A stretch of 64,000 bases of DNA, taken from contig DASRFB010000124.1 of NCBI GenBank assembly GCA_035651815.1, positions 16,956-80,955 on the forward strand, in the 5' to 3' direction. Origin of the DNA: VBDM01 sp035651815 (lineage in GTDB: Bacteria > Pseudomonadota > Gammaproteobacteria > Burkholderiales > SG8-39). The position numbers and the translations under genes are program-made. The notes under the pieces are model-generated. The model did no database searches. It had not been told where the DNA came from and saw only the letters and a program-made list of their open reading frames with translations. Below, one piece after another: positions 8,165 to 16,371 of the stretch; the first letter of the stretch is position 1; each line of letters begins with the position of its first letter.

Positions 8165-9478
8165 ATGGACGCCGCGACGCATCTCTCCCGGTACGCGGAG
8201 CGCCGCCGAGGGTTGAGCCGGCAGATGGGCGCCGGGGTCGCGGTCGTGCCGACCGCGCCGGAGCGCATCCGCAACCGCGACAGCGACTATCTGTACCGGT
8301 TCGACAGCTATTTCTACTATCTGACCGGATTCCCGGAGCCCGACGCCGTGCTCGTGCTCGTCGCCGGCGAGCAGCCGCGCACGATCCTGTTCTGCCGCGA
8401 GCGCAATCCCGAGCGCGAGCTCTGGGACGGATTGCGCCACGGGCCCGAGGGCGCGAAGGAGGCCTTCGGCGTCGACGAGGCCTACCGGATCACCGAGCTC
8501 GACGAGCGGCTGCCCAAGCTGATCGCGGACCAGCCGGCGCTCTACTATCCGGTCGGAGCCGACGCCGGCTGGGACGCGCGCACGATGGGCTGGCTCAACC
8601 AGGTGCGCGCGCTCGCGCGCACCGGCGTCGCGGCGCCGGCGGCGATCCACGACGTGCGCGTCGCGCTCGACGAGATGCGCCTCTACAAGGACGACGCCGA
8701 GCTCGCCGTCATGCGCCGCGCGGGCGCGATCTCGTCGGCGGCGCACGAGCGCGCGATGCGCGCGGCGCGCCCGGGCCGCTGGGAGTACGAGATCGAGGCC
8801 GAGCTCCTGTACGAGTTCCGCAGGCGCGGGGCGCAGTTCCCCGCGTACTGGCCCATCGTCGCGGGCGGCGCGAACGCCTGCATCCTGCATTACCGCGAGA
8901 ACAACGCGCAGCTCGCGCAGGGCGACCTGCTGCTGATCGACGCGGGCTGCGAGCTCGACGGCTACGCGGCCGACATCACGCGCACCTTCCCGGTCGGCGG
9001 ACGCTTCACGCCGGCGCAGCGCGAGATCTACGAGCTCGTGCTCGCCGCGCAGTCGGCCGCCATCGCCGCCGTCGCGCCGGGCGCCCGCTGGAACGCGCCC
9101 CACGACGCGGCGGTGCGCGTGCTCGCGCAGGGCTTCGTCGACCTCGGCCTGTGCGCGGGCGACGTCGGGCACGTGATCGAAAGCGAGGACTACAAGCGCT
9201 TCTACATGCATCGCACCGGCCACTGGCTGGGCCTCGACGTCCACGACGCGGGCGACTACAAGCGCGGCGGCGAGTGGCGCGCGCTCGAGACCGGCATGGT
9301 GCTGACCGTCGAGCCCGGCTGCTACATAAGGCCCGCCGACAACGTGCCGCAGCGCTACTGGAACATCGGGGTGCGCATCGAGGACGACGTGGCCGTGACG
9401 GCTTCGGGCTGCGAGGTCCTCACCGCCGCCGCGCCGAAGACCGCGGGCGAGCTCGAAGCGCTGATCGGACGTGGCTGA
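8165..9478 (+). CDS. pepP: Xaa-Pro aminopeptidase (aminopeptidase P)
   Basis: A 437-residue M24-family metallopeptidase that removes N-terminal residues preceding proline. The N-terminal AMP_N creatinase-like domain spans about residues 5-135 (with DSDYLYRFDSYFYYLTGF). The catalytic pita-bread domain shows the ligands LLIDAGCELDGYAADITRTF (two aspartates), GHWLGLDVHD (histidine), and the glutamates in LTVEPGCY and GVRIEDDV. It precedes ubiH with an 8-base overlap, a pairing also seen in gammaproteobacterial pepP-ubiH operons. The start ATG at 8165 is the only good candidate. Confidence 0.96.
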   Translation: MDAATHLSRYAERRRGLSRQMGAGVAVVPTAPERIRNRDSDYLYRFDSYFYYLTGFPEPDAVLVLVAGEQPRTILFCRERNPERELWDGLRHGPEGAKEAFGVDEAYRITELDERLPKLIADQPALYYPVGADAGWDARTMGWLNQVRALARTGVAAPAAIHDVRVALDEMRLYKDDAELAVMRRAGAISSAAHERAMRAARPGRWEYEIEAELLYEFRRRGAQFPAYWPIVAGGANACILHYRENNAQLAQGDLLLIDAGCELDGYAADITRTFPVGGRFTPAQREIYELVLAAQSAAIAAVAPGARWNAPHDAAVRVLAQGFVDLGLCAGDVGHVIESEDYKRFYMHRTGHWLGLDVHDAGDYKRGGEWRALETGMVLTVEPGCYIRPADNVPQRYWNIGVRIEDDVAVTASGCEVLTAAAPKTAGELEALIGRG

Positions 9479-10586
9479 GTCCGTCGGCGTCGCCATCGCG
9501 GGCGCCGGCCCGATCGGTTGCGCGCTCGCCGCGGCGCTGCGCGGCGCGCCGTTCGCGGTCGCGCGCCTCGGCGACGAAGCCGCCGCGCGCGATCGACCCA
9601 TCGCGCTGTCGCACGGCAGCCGCCTGATCCTCGAGCGACTCGGCCTGTGGAGCGGCGTCCGCGCGACGCCGATCCGCGCGGTGCACGTCTCGCAGCGCGG
9701 CGCGCTCGGCCGCACGCTCATGACGGCGCGCGAGCACGGCCTCCCCGCGCTCGGCTACGTCGCCTCCTACGCGGACGTTCTCGCTCCGCTCGCCGCCGCA
9801 GCGCCCGCCGCGGCGGCCGCGCTCGTGGACTGGACCCCCGACCGCGACGGCGTGCGCGTCAGGACTCGCGGGAGCGAGGGCGAAATCCGGACCCGCCTGC
9901 TGGTGCTCGCCGACGGCGGCGGCGCGGTGCCGATGGACCACGCGCGCGAGTACGGCCAGCAAGCGCTCGTCGCCGAAGTACGCCCGGAGCGTCCGCACCG
10001 CGGCGTCGCCTGGGAGCGCTTCACCGCGGAAGGGCCGATCGCGCTGCTTCCCTTCGGCGACGATCTCGCGCTGGTGTGGAGCGCGCCCGCGCCCACGATC
10101 CGCCGCCTGCTGCAGATGTCCGAGCCGGAGTTCCTCGCCGCGCTCGGCGCGAGCTTCGGCGGAAAGCTCGGCGCGTTCACGAGCGTCGGCCAGCGCGGCG
10201 CGTTTCCGCTCTCGCTGCGATACCGGACCGAGAGCGCCGGCGCTAATGTCATCGTCATAGGAAACGCGGCGCAGACCTTGCATCCGGTGGCGGGCCAGGG
10301 ACTGAACCTGGGCCTGCGCGACGCCTGGGAGCTCGCCGAGCTGCTGCTCGACACGCCGGCGCACCGGATCGGCGATGCCGGGCTCGTCTCGCGTTTCGTG
10401 CGCCGGCGGACCTCGGACCGCCGCGCGGGAATAGCGGTCACCGACTCGCTGGTGCGCCTGTTCTCCAATGACTGGCCCCTGATCGGCGCCGCGCGCGGCG
10501 CCGGATTGCTCGCGTTCGACATTCTGCCCCCGGCGCGACGCTTTCTGGCGCGGCGAATGATGTTCGGAACGCGCGGTTTGCCTTAG
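9471..10586 (+). CDS. ubiH: UbiH/UbiF-family FAD monooxygenase (ubiquinone biosynthesis)
   Basis: A class A flavoprotein hydroxylase of 371 residues, likely hydroxylating the polyprenyl-phenol ring during ubiquinone synthesis. The Rossmann dinucleotide motif is at residues 6-17 (GVAIAGAGPIGC), DRPIALSHGSR resembles the family DxR region, and GNAAQTLHPVAGQGLNLGLRD is the second FAD motif. The start is GTG at 9471, translationally coupled to pepP. The pepP neighbourhood favours UbiH (C6), but UbiF- or UbiI-type specificity cannot be excluded from the sequence alone. The other ubiquinone genes of the window, ubiA and ubiD, are 30 kb away. Confidence 0.88.
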   Translation: MAESVGVAIAGAGPIGCALAAALRGAPFAVARLGDEAAARDRPIALSHGSRLILERLGLWSGVRATPIRAVHVSQRGALGRTLMTAREHGLPALGYVASYADVLAPLAAAAPAAAAALVDWTPDRDGVRVRTRGSEGEIRTRLLVLADGGGAVPMDHAREYGQQALVAEVRPERPHRGVAWERFTAEGPIALLPFGDDLALVWSAPAPTIRRLLQMSEPEFLAALGASFGGKLGAFTSVGQRGAFPLSLRYRTESAGANVIVIGNAAQTLHPVAGQGLNLGLRDAWELAELLLDTPAHRIGDAGLVSRFVRRRTSDRRAGIAVTDSLVRLFSNDWPLIGAARGAGLLAFDILPPARRFLARRMMFGTRGLP

Positions 10587-10660
10587 CACAACTCGTTCCG
10601 CGATCCAAGATTCCGCCGCTCGCGCACGAGCGAGTCGCTGCAAGAAAAATGCGCGCCCGG

Positions 10661-10694
10661 TTCTTCCCTTCGCCCGGAACTTTCGTTATACAAT
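10661..10694 (+). promoter_or_regulatory. Probable promoter of dusB-fis
   Basis: In the 144-base gap after ubiH, TTATACAAT (10686-10694) offers a good -10 (TATACA or TACAAT), with weak TTCTTC or TTCCCT candidates for the -35 box at 10661-10669. The rest of the gap (10587-10660) shows nothing I can name. The -10 lies 39-44 bases before the dusB ATG. Confidence 0.4.
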
Positions 10695-10730
10695 GCCCTC
10701 CCCGCCAGAAACTAAACCCGTTTACGCCGA

Positions 10731-11738
10731 ATGCAAATCGGGCCGCACCCGCTGCGCAATAATCTGTTCGTCGCGCCGATGGCGGGCGTCACGGACCGGC
10801 CGTTCCGCCAGCTATGCAAGCAGTTCGGCGCCGGGCTCGCGGTGTCCGAGATGGTGGCCTCGAACTCGCTCCTCTGGGGGAGCGAGAAGACGCTGCGCCG
10901 GGCGAACCACGACGGGGAGGTCGAACCGATCTCGGTGCAGATCGCCGGGGCCGATCCGCGGATGATGGCCGATGCCGCGCGCTACAACGTCGAGCAGGGC
11001 GCGCAGATCATCGACATCAACATGGGCTGCCCGGCGAAAAAGGTCTGCAACACGATGGCGGGTTCCGCGCTGCTTCGCGACGAGCCGCTCGTGGGTCACA
11101 TCCTCGAGGCGGTGGTCGAGGCGGTCGACGTCCCGGTCACGCTCAAGTTCCGCACCGGCTGGGACAGCGAGAACCGCAACGCGCTCAGGATCGCGCGCAT
11201 CGCCGAGGACAGCGGCATCCGGCTGCTCTCGCTGCACGGACGCACGCGCGCCTGCGGGTTCTCGGGGCATGCCGAGTACGACACCATCCGGGAAGTGAAG
11301 CGCTCGACGTCGTTGCCGGTCATCGCCAACGGCGATATCACCACGCCGGAAGAGGCGCGTAACGTTCTCGCGTACACCGGTGCGGACGGCCTCATGATCG
11401 GCCGCGCCGCCCAGGGACGCCCGTGGATCTTCCGCGAGATCGAGCACTATCTCGCCACGGGCGAGCTGCTGCCCGCGCCGCTCGTGTCCGAGATCCACGC
11501 CGTCCTGGTCGCGCACCTGCAGGACCTGTACGGCTTCTACGGGCGCGACAGGGGCGTGAAGATCGCGCGCAAGCACATCTCCTGGTACACCAAGGGGCTG
11601 GCCGGTTCGGCGAGCTTCCGTCATCACATGAACCAACTTGCGACGTGCGAGGAACAGCTCGACGCGGTGAACCGGTTTTTCGACGGTCTCGCGCACCAGC
11701 ACCCGCGTCTGCGCTACGAGGAGGAGTTGGCCGCATGA
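10731..11738 (+). CDS. dusB: tRNA-dihydrouridine synthase DusB
   Basis: An FMN-dependent enzyme reducing uridine to dihydrouridine in the tRNA D-loop (position 17 in E. coli). At 335 residues it carries the N-terminal FMN-binding MAGVTDRPFRQLC, the catalytic-cysteine motif NMGCPAKKVCN, the FMN phosphate segments NGDI and GRAAQGRPWIF, and a C-terminal helical tRNA-binding domain. It overlaps fis by four bases (ATGA). This is the classic dusB-fis operon, in which the first gene is thought to serve mainly as the translational leader for abundant Fis. Confidence 0.96.
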   Translation: MQIGPHPLRNNLFVAPMAGVTDRPFRQLCKQFGAGLAVSEMVASNSLLWGSEKTLRRANHDGEVEPISVQIAGADPRMMADAARYNVEQGAQIIDINMGCPAKKVCNTMAGSALLRDEPLVGHILEAVVEAVDVPVTLKFRTGWDSENRNALRIARIAEDSGIRLLSLHGRTRACGFSGHAEYDTIREVKRSTSLPVIANGDITTPEEARNVLAYTGADGLMIGRAAQGRPWIFREIEHYLATGELLPAPLVSEIHAVLVAHLQDLYGFYGRDRGVKIARKHISWYTKGLAGSASFRHHMNQLATCEEQLDAVNRFFDGLAHQHPRLRYEEELAA

Positions 11739-11974
11739 GGCAGACGAACGAAATCGCGGACTGCGTCCGCCGCTCGCTCGAGCGGTACTTCAAGGACCTG
11801 GACGGCGCCAAGCCGCGCACCATCTACGACATGGTGCTGAAGAACGTCGAGCGGCCGATGCTGGAAATCGTCCTCATGCAGGCCGAAGGGAACCAGACGA
11901 TCGCGGCGGAAATGCTGGGGATCAATCGGAATACCCTGCGCAAGAAGATCCAGTCGCTCAAGATCAAGGTTTGA
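11735..11974 (+). CDS. fis: Fis-family nucleoid-associated transcriptional regulator
   Basis: A 79-residue protein ending in the Fis/NtrC-type helix-turn-helix (AAEMLGINRNTLRKKIQSL). Fis bends DNA and activates rRNA and other growth-related promoters. It is shorter than E. coli Fis (98 residues): the N-terminal beta-hairpin arm that contacts recombinases is missing, as is usual in betaproteobacteria. The start ATG overlaps the dusB stop. purH follows after 19 bases. Confidence 0.95.
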   Translation: MRQTNEIADCVRRSLERYFKDLDGAKPRTIYDMVLKNVERPMLEIVLMQAEGNQTIAAEMLGINRNTLRKKIQSLKIKV

Positions 11975-11993
11975 GGCGCCGGCGTCCGGGCGC

Positions 11994-13559
11994 ATGGAAA
12001 TTCCCGTCCGACAGGCGCTCATCAGCGTCTCCGACAAGAACGGCCTCGTTCCCTTCGCGCGCGAGCTCGCGAGTCTCGGCGTGCGCATTCTCTCGACCGG
12101 CGGCACGGCGCGCCTGCTCGCGCAGGAAGGCATCGCGGTCACGGAGGTCGGCGACTACACGGGCTTTCCGGAGATGCTCGACGGCCGCGTGAAGACGCTG
12201 CATCCGAAGCTGCACGCCGGTATCCTCGCTCGCCGCGACGTCCCGGCGCACATGGAAGCGCTGCGCGCGGCCGGCATCGAGCCGATCGATCTGGTCGTGG
12301 TCAACCTGTATCCGTTCCGCGAGACGATCGCGAAGCCGGGATGCGAGCTCGCCGAGGCGATCGAGAACATCGATATCGGCGGTCCGACGATGGTGCGCGC
12401 GGCCGCGAAGAACGCGTCCGGCGTCGCCGTCGTCGTCGATCCCGCGGACTACGCGGGCCTGGTCGCGGAGCTGCGCGCGAGCCGCGGTACGCTGACCGCG
12501 GCCACGCGCATGCGGCTCGCGAAGAAGGCCTTCGCGCACACCGCCGCGTACGATGCGGCGATCAGCAACTACCTGGACGGCGCGGACGACAGCGGCGCGG
12601 CGGCGCGCTTCCCCGAGCATCTCACGCTGCAGTTCCTCAAGCTGCAGGACCTGCGCTACGGCGAGAATCCGCATCAGGCCGCGGCCTTCTACCGCGACGA
12701 GCATCCCGTCGCCGGCACGATCGCCTCGGCGACGCAGCTGCAGGGCAAGGAGCTCTCGTACAACAACATCGCCGACGCCGACGCCGCCTGGGAGTGCGTG
12801 AAGACGCTCGACCCGCGCGCCTGCGTGATCGTCAAGCACGCCAACCCGTGCGGCGCCGCGGTCGCGTCGAACGCGCGCGAGGCGTACGAGCGCGCCTTCG
12901 CTACGGACCCGACGTCGGCGTTCGGCGGGATCATCGCGTTCAACGGCGCGGTCGACGGCGCGACCGCCGAGGCCGTGTGCCGCCAGTTCGCCGAGGTCGT
13001 CGTCGCGCCCGGCTACGACGCCGCGGCACGCGCCGCCTTCGCCACGAAGGCCAACCTGCGGCTGCTCGCGGTTCCCGGCACGGCGTCGCGCACCGGCTGG
13101 GACCTGAAGCGCGTCGCGGGCGGGCTGCTGGTGCAGAGTCCCGACGCGCACGAGCTCGCGGCGGCGGAAATCAAGGCGGTCACGCGCGTCAAGCCGCGCC
13201 CCGAGCAGCTCGCCGACCTGTTGTTCGCCTGGCGCGTCGGCAAGTTCGTGAAATCGAACGCCATCGTCTTCGCGGGCGCGGGACGCACGCTCGGCGTCGG
13301 CGCGGGGCAGATGAGCCGGGTGGACAGCGCGCGCATCGCCTCCGTCAAGGCGCAGAACGCCGGCCTGTCGCTGCGCGGCTCGGCGGTCGCCTCCGACGCC
13401 TTCTTTCCGTTCCGCGACGGCGTCGACGTCGTCGCCGACGCCGGCGCGACGGCCATCATCCAGCCCGGCGGCAGCGTCCGCGACGACGAGGTCATCGCCG
13501 CCGCCGACGAGCGCGGCATCGCCATGGTGTTCACGGGCGTGCGCCATTTCCGTCACTGA
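11994..13559 (+). CDS. purH: Bifunctional AICAR transformylase/IMP cyclohydrolase PurH
   Basis: Catalyses the last two steps of de novo purine synthesis: formylation of AICAR from 10-formyl-THF, then ring closure to IMP. It is 521 residues long. The N-terminal MGS-like IMP cyclohydrolase domain covers about residues 1-150 (ISVSDKNGLVPFARELASLG, STGGTARLL, GRVKTLHPKLHAGIL). The AICAR transformylase domain follows, with KHANPCG and KFVKSNAIVFA. The fis-purH adjacency is common in betaproteobacteria. purD lies two genes on, with pagP between them. Confidence 0.97.
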   Translation: MEIPVRQALISVSDKNGLVPFARELASLGVRILSTGGTARLLAQEGIAVTEVGDYTGFPEMLDGRVKTLHPKLHAGILARRDVPAHMEALRAAGIEPIDLVVVNLYPFRETIAKPGCELAEAIENIDIGGPTMVRAAAKNASGVAVVVDPADYAGLVAELRASRGTLTAATRMRLAKKAFAHTAAYDAAISNYLDGADDSGAAARFPEHLTLQFLKLQDLRYGENPHQAAAFYRDEHPVAGTIASATQLQGKELSYNNIADADAAWECVKTLDPRACVIVKHANPCGAAVASNAREAYERAFATDPTSAFGGIIAFNGAVDGATAEAVCRQFAEVVVAPGYDAAARAAFATKANLRLLAVPGTASRTGWDLKRVAGGLLVQSPDAHELAAAEIKAVTRVKPRPEQLADLLFAWRVGKFVKSNAIVFAGAGRTLGVGAGQMSRVDSARIASVKAQNAGLSLRGSAVASDAFFPFRDGVDVVADAGATAIIQPGGSVRDDEVIAAADERGIAMVFTGVRHFRH

Positions 13560-13563
13560 AAGC

Positions 13564-14148
13564 ATGGCGCGTTCCGTCCCTTCGCTCCTGCTCGCCGCCG
13601 TTCTCGCCTGCGCGGCCGTGCCGGCGCGCGCGTTCGATCTGCCCGACCCGTGCTCCTGGAGCCTGATCCGCTCGAACTGCGAGGGCGCGAAGCGCGCCTG
13701 GGACAGCGACGGCTACGACGTTTATGTCTCGGGCCACGTGCACCATGGCCGCAGCACCTACGCGCCGGAGAAGATCAAGACGCTCAACGAGCGTGCCTGG
13801 GGCAGCGGCATCGGCAAGCGCTACACCGACGCCGACGACGATACGCACCTCCTGTACGCGCTCGCGTTCAAGGACTCGCATTTCAAGGCCGAGTACATGG
13901 TGGGCTACGGGTGGCTCACGTACTGGTCTCCCTTCGACGGCGGCCCGCGCCTCGGAGCGGGGTTCGCCGGCTTCATCACGCTGCGCTCGGACTACGCGCA
14001 TTATGTGGCGCCGGTGCCCGGCATCCTGCCGCTCGGAGAGATCGCCTGGGGCCGCGCGTCGCTGATGGCCACGTACGTGCCGCGTCTGTCCGGCAAGGGC
14101 GGCAACGGCGATGTGCTCATGATCTTCGGGAGGGTCTCCTTCCCGTGA
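13564..14148 (+). CDS. pagP: Lipid A palmitoyltransferase PagP
   Basis: PagP is an eight-stranded outer-membrane barrel that moves palmitate from a phospholipid onto lipid A, giving resistance to cationic peptides. This 194-residue protein has a signal peptide (cleavage near ARAFD, residue 23). It aligns with E. coli PagP through LNERAWGSGIG, YALAFKDSHFKAEYMVGYGW and PVPGILPLGEIAWG. The catalytic trio is conserved: His61 in HVHHGRS, and Asp104 and Ser105 in AFKDS. It ends in a C-terminal phenylalanine-rich strand (IFGRVSFP). It lies 4 bases after purH and its TGA overlaps the purD GTG, so it is embedded in a purine operon. Such genes are easily left as hypothetical. Confidence 0.88.
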   Translation: MARSVPSLLLAAVLACAAVPARAFDLPDPCSWSLIRSNCEGAKRAWDSDGYDVYVSGHVHHGRSTYAPEKIKTLNERAWGSGIGKRYTDADDDTHLLYALAFKDSHFKAEYMVGYGWLTYWSPFDGGPRLGAGFAGFITLRSDYAHYVAPVPGILPLGEIAWGRASLMATYVPRLSGKGGNGDVLMIFGRVSFP

Positions 14149-15449
14149 AGCTCCTCGTGATCGGCTCGGGCGGCAGAGAGCACGCGCTCGCGTGGCGACT
14201 CGCGCAGGGCCCGCGGGTGCAGAAGGTGTTCGTCGCCCCGGGCAACGGCGGCACCGCGCGCGAATCCTGGGCGCAGAACGTGCCGATCACCGCGCTCGAC
14301 GAGCTCGCCGCGTTCGCGCAGAAAGAGAGCGTCTACCTCACGGTCGTCGGACCCGAGCAGCCGCTCGCGGACGGCGTCGTCGACCTGTTCCGCTCCAAGG
14401 GACTGCGCATCTTCGGACCCACGCAGGCCGCGGCGCGACTCGAGAGCTCGAAGGAATACGCGAAGGCGTTCATGATCCGTCACGGCATACCGACCGCGGC
14501 CTACGGCGGCTTCGAGGACGCGGCCGCCGCCCACCGCTACGTCGACGCGCATCCGGGGCGCATCGTCGTCAAGGCCGACGGGCTCGCCGCCGGCAAAGGC
14601 GTCGTCGTCGCGGCGGACTCGGCGGAGGCGCACGCGGCGGTCGACCGATTCCTCGTCGATCGCACGATGGGCTCGGCGGGCAACCGCGTCGTGATCGAGG
14701 AGTGCCTCGACGGCGAGGAGGCGAGCTTCATCGTCATGTGCGACGGCGAGCACGTGCTTCCGCTCGCCACGACGCAGGACCACAAGCGCCTGAAGGACGG
14801 CGACGCCGGCCCGAACACCGGCGGCATGGGCGCGTATTCTCCGGCGCCCGTGGTCACGCCCACGGTGCACGGCCAGGTGGTGCGCGAGGTGATCCAGCGC
14901 GTCCTCGCGGGGATGGCGAAGGAAGGCCATCCCTACTCGGGGTTTCTCTACGCCGGCCTGATGATCGACGGCGCGGGCAACGCGAAGGTCCTCGAGTTCA
15001 ACTGCCGCCTGGGCGATCCCGAGACGCAGCCGATCCTGCTGCGTCTGAAGAGCGACCTGTTCGACATGGTCGAGCACGCGATGGACGGCCGGCTCGATCG
15101 ATTCAACGCCGAATGGGACCGCCGACCCGCGCTCGGCGTGGTCCTCGCCGCCGCGGGATATCCGGAGAATCCGCGCAAAGGCGACGCCATCTCCGGGCTG
15201 CCGCAGGCCGCCGACGACGTGCGCGTGTTCCACGCCGGGACGGCGCTGAGCGGCGAGCGCATCGTGTCGAGCGGCGGCCGCGTGCTGTGCGTCACCGCGC
15301 TCGGCGACACGCTGCGCCTTGCGCAGCTGCGCGCCTACCAGGTCGTCGAGGGCATCCGCTTCGAAGGGATGCAGTACCGGCGCGACATCGGGCACCGCGC
15401 CTTCGAGACGCGCGCGGCGGCTCGTCCAGCGCCCGTGCCGAAGCGCTGA
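14145..15449 (+). CDS. purD: Phosphoribosylamine-glycine ligase PurD
   Basis: GAR synthetase of de novo purine synthesis: joins glycine to phosphoribosylamine with ATP. It is 434 residues from a GTG that overlaps the pagP stop by four bases (GTGA). The frame is open further upstream, but the protein clearly begins at KLLVIGSGGREHALAWRL, the standard N-terminus. The ATP-grasp segments are visible (VVKADGLAAGKGVVVA, EECLDGEEASFI, LEFNCRLGDPETQ). hemF follows after 5 bases. Confidence 0.97.
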   Translation: MKLLVIGSGGREHALAWRLAQGPRVQKVFVAPGNGGTARESWAQNVPITALDELAAFAQKESVYLTVVGPEQPLADGVVDLFRSKGLRIFGPTQAAARLESSKEYAKAFMIRHGIPTAAYGGFEDAAAAHRYVDAHPGRIVVKADGLAAGKGVVVAADSAEAHAAVDRFLVDRTMGSAGNRVVIEECLDGEEASFIVMCDGEHVLPLATTQDHKRLKDGDAGPNTGGMGAYSPAPVVTPTVHGQVVREVIQRVLAGMAKEGHPYSGFLYAGLMIDGAGNAKVLEFNCRLGDPETQPILLRLKSDLFDMVEHAMDGRLDRFNAEWDRRPALGVVLAAAGYPENPRKGDAISGLPQAADDVRVFHAGTALSGERIVSSGGRVLCVTALGDTLRLAQLRAYQVVEGIRFEGMQYRRDIGHRAFETRAAARPAPVPKR

Positions 15450-15454
15450 CGCTC

Positions 15455-16351
15455 ATGAATGCGGCCGCAGTACGCGCCTGGCTGGTCGGACTCCAGGGAC
15501 GCATCGTCGCCGATCTCGAGCGCCTCGACGGCGGCACCTTCCGCCGCGACGGCTGGGAGCGCCCCGAAGGCGGCGACGGGGTTTCGTGCGTGATCGAGGA
15601 CGGATCGCTCTTCGAGCGCGGCGGCATCAACTTCTCGCACGTGTCCGGCGGACGGCTGCCGCCGTCGGCGAGCGCGGCGCGGCCCGAGCTCGCCGGGCGG
15701 GCGTTCGAGGCGATGGGCGTGTCGCTGGTGCTGCATCCGCGCAATCCCTACTGCCCGACGGTGCACATGAACGTGCGCTTTCTCGTCGCGACGCGCGAAG
15801 GCGAGCTGCCGGCCTGGTGGTTCGGCGGGGGAATGGACCTTACGCCGTATTACGGCTTCGAGGACGATGCGCGCCATTTCCACGGCGCCTGCCGCGACGC
15901 GCTCGCGCCTTTCGGCGCCGAGCACTATGCGCGGTTCAAGCGCTGGTGCGACCAGTACTTCTTCATCAGGCACCGCAACGAGCCGCGCGGCATCGGCGGC
16001 ATCTTCTTCGACGACCTGAGCGAGCCGCACTTCGACGCTTGCTTCGGTCTGGTGCAGAGCGTCGGCGAGCATTTCCTGCCCGCCTACGTTCCGATCGTCG
16101 AGCGGCGCCGCGCGCACGCCTACGGCGAGCGCGAGCGCGACTTCCAGGCCTACCGCCGCGGCCGCTACGTCGAGTTCAACCTGGTGTACGACCGGGGCAC
16201 GCTCTTCGGGCTGCAATCGGGCGGGCGCGTCGAGTCGATCCTCGTGTCGATGCCGCCGCTCGTGAAATGGCGTTACGACTGGACGCCCGAGCCGGGCAGC
16301 CCGGAGGCGCGCCTGTATACGGAGTTCCTGAAGCCGCGCGACTGGGTGTAG
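15455..16351 (+). CDS. hemF: Oxygen-dependent coproporphyrinogen-III oxidase HemF
   Basis: Oxidatively decarboxylates two propionates of coproporphyrinogen III to give protoporphyrinogen IX, in the cytoplasm and using O2. At 298 residues it has normal length, with the family landmarks VSGGRLPPSAS, NPYCPTVHMNVRF, WWFGGGMDLTPYYGFEDD and RGRYVEFNLVYDRGT. It marks an aerobic or facultative lifestyle. It is convergent with hemY, so the two haem-gene groups meet tail to tail across a small hairpin. Confidence 0.97.
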   Translation: MNAAAVRAWLVGLQGRIVADLERLDGGTFRRDGWERPEGGDGVSCVIEDGSLFERGGINFSHVSGGRLPPSASAARPELAGRAFEAMGVSLVLHPRNPYCPTVHMNVRFLVATREGELPAWWFGGGMDLTPYYGFEDDARHFHGACRDALAPFGAEHYARFKRWCDQYFFIRHRNEPRGIGGIFFDDLSEPHFDACFGLVQSVGEHFLPAYVPIVERRRAHAYGERERDFQAYRRGRYVEFNLVYDRGTLFGLQSGGRVESILVSMPPLVKWRYDWTPEPGSPEARLYTEFLKPRDWV

Positions 16352-16355
16352 CGGC

Positions 16356-16371
16356 CCGGCTCCTAAGCCGG
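16356..16371. terminator. Hairpin between convergent hemF and hemY
   Basis: A perfect 6-bp stem (CCGGCT / AGCCGG) with a 4-base loop CCTA lies in the 11-base gap plus the end of hemY. The hemY TAG stop (read on the minus strand, 16363-16365) falls in the loop and stem base. There is no T-tract, so it is a weak intrinsic terminator at best. Confidence 0.35.
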
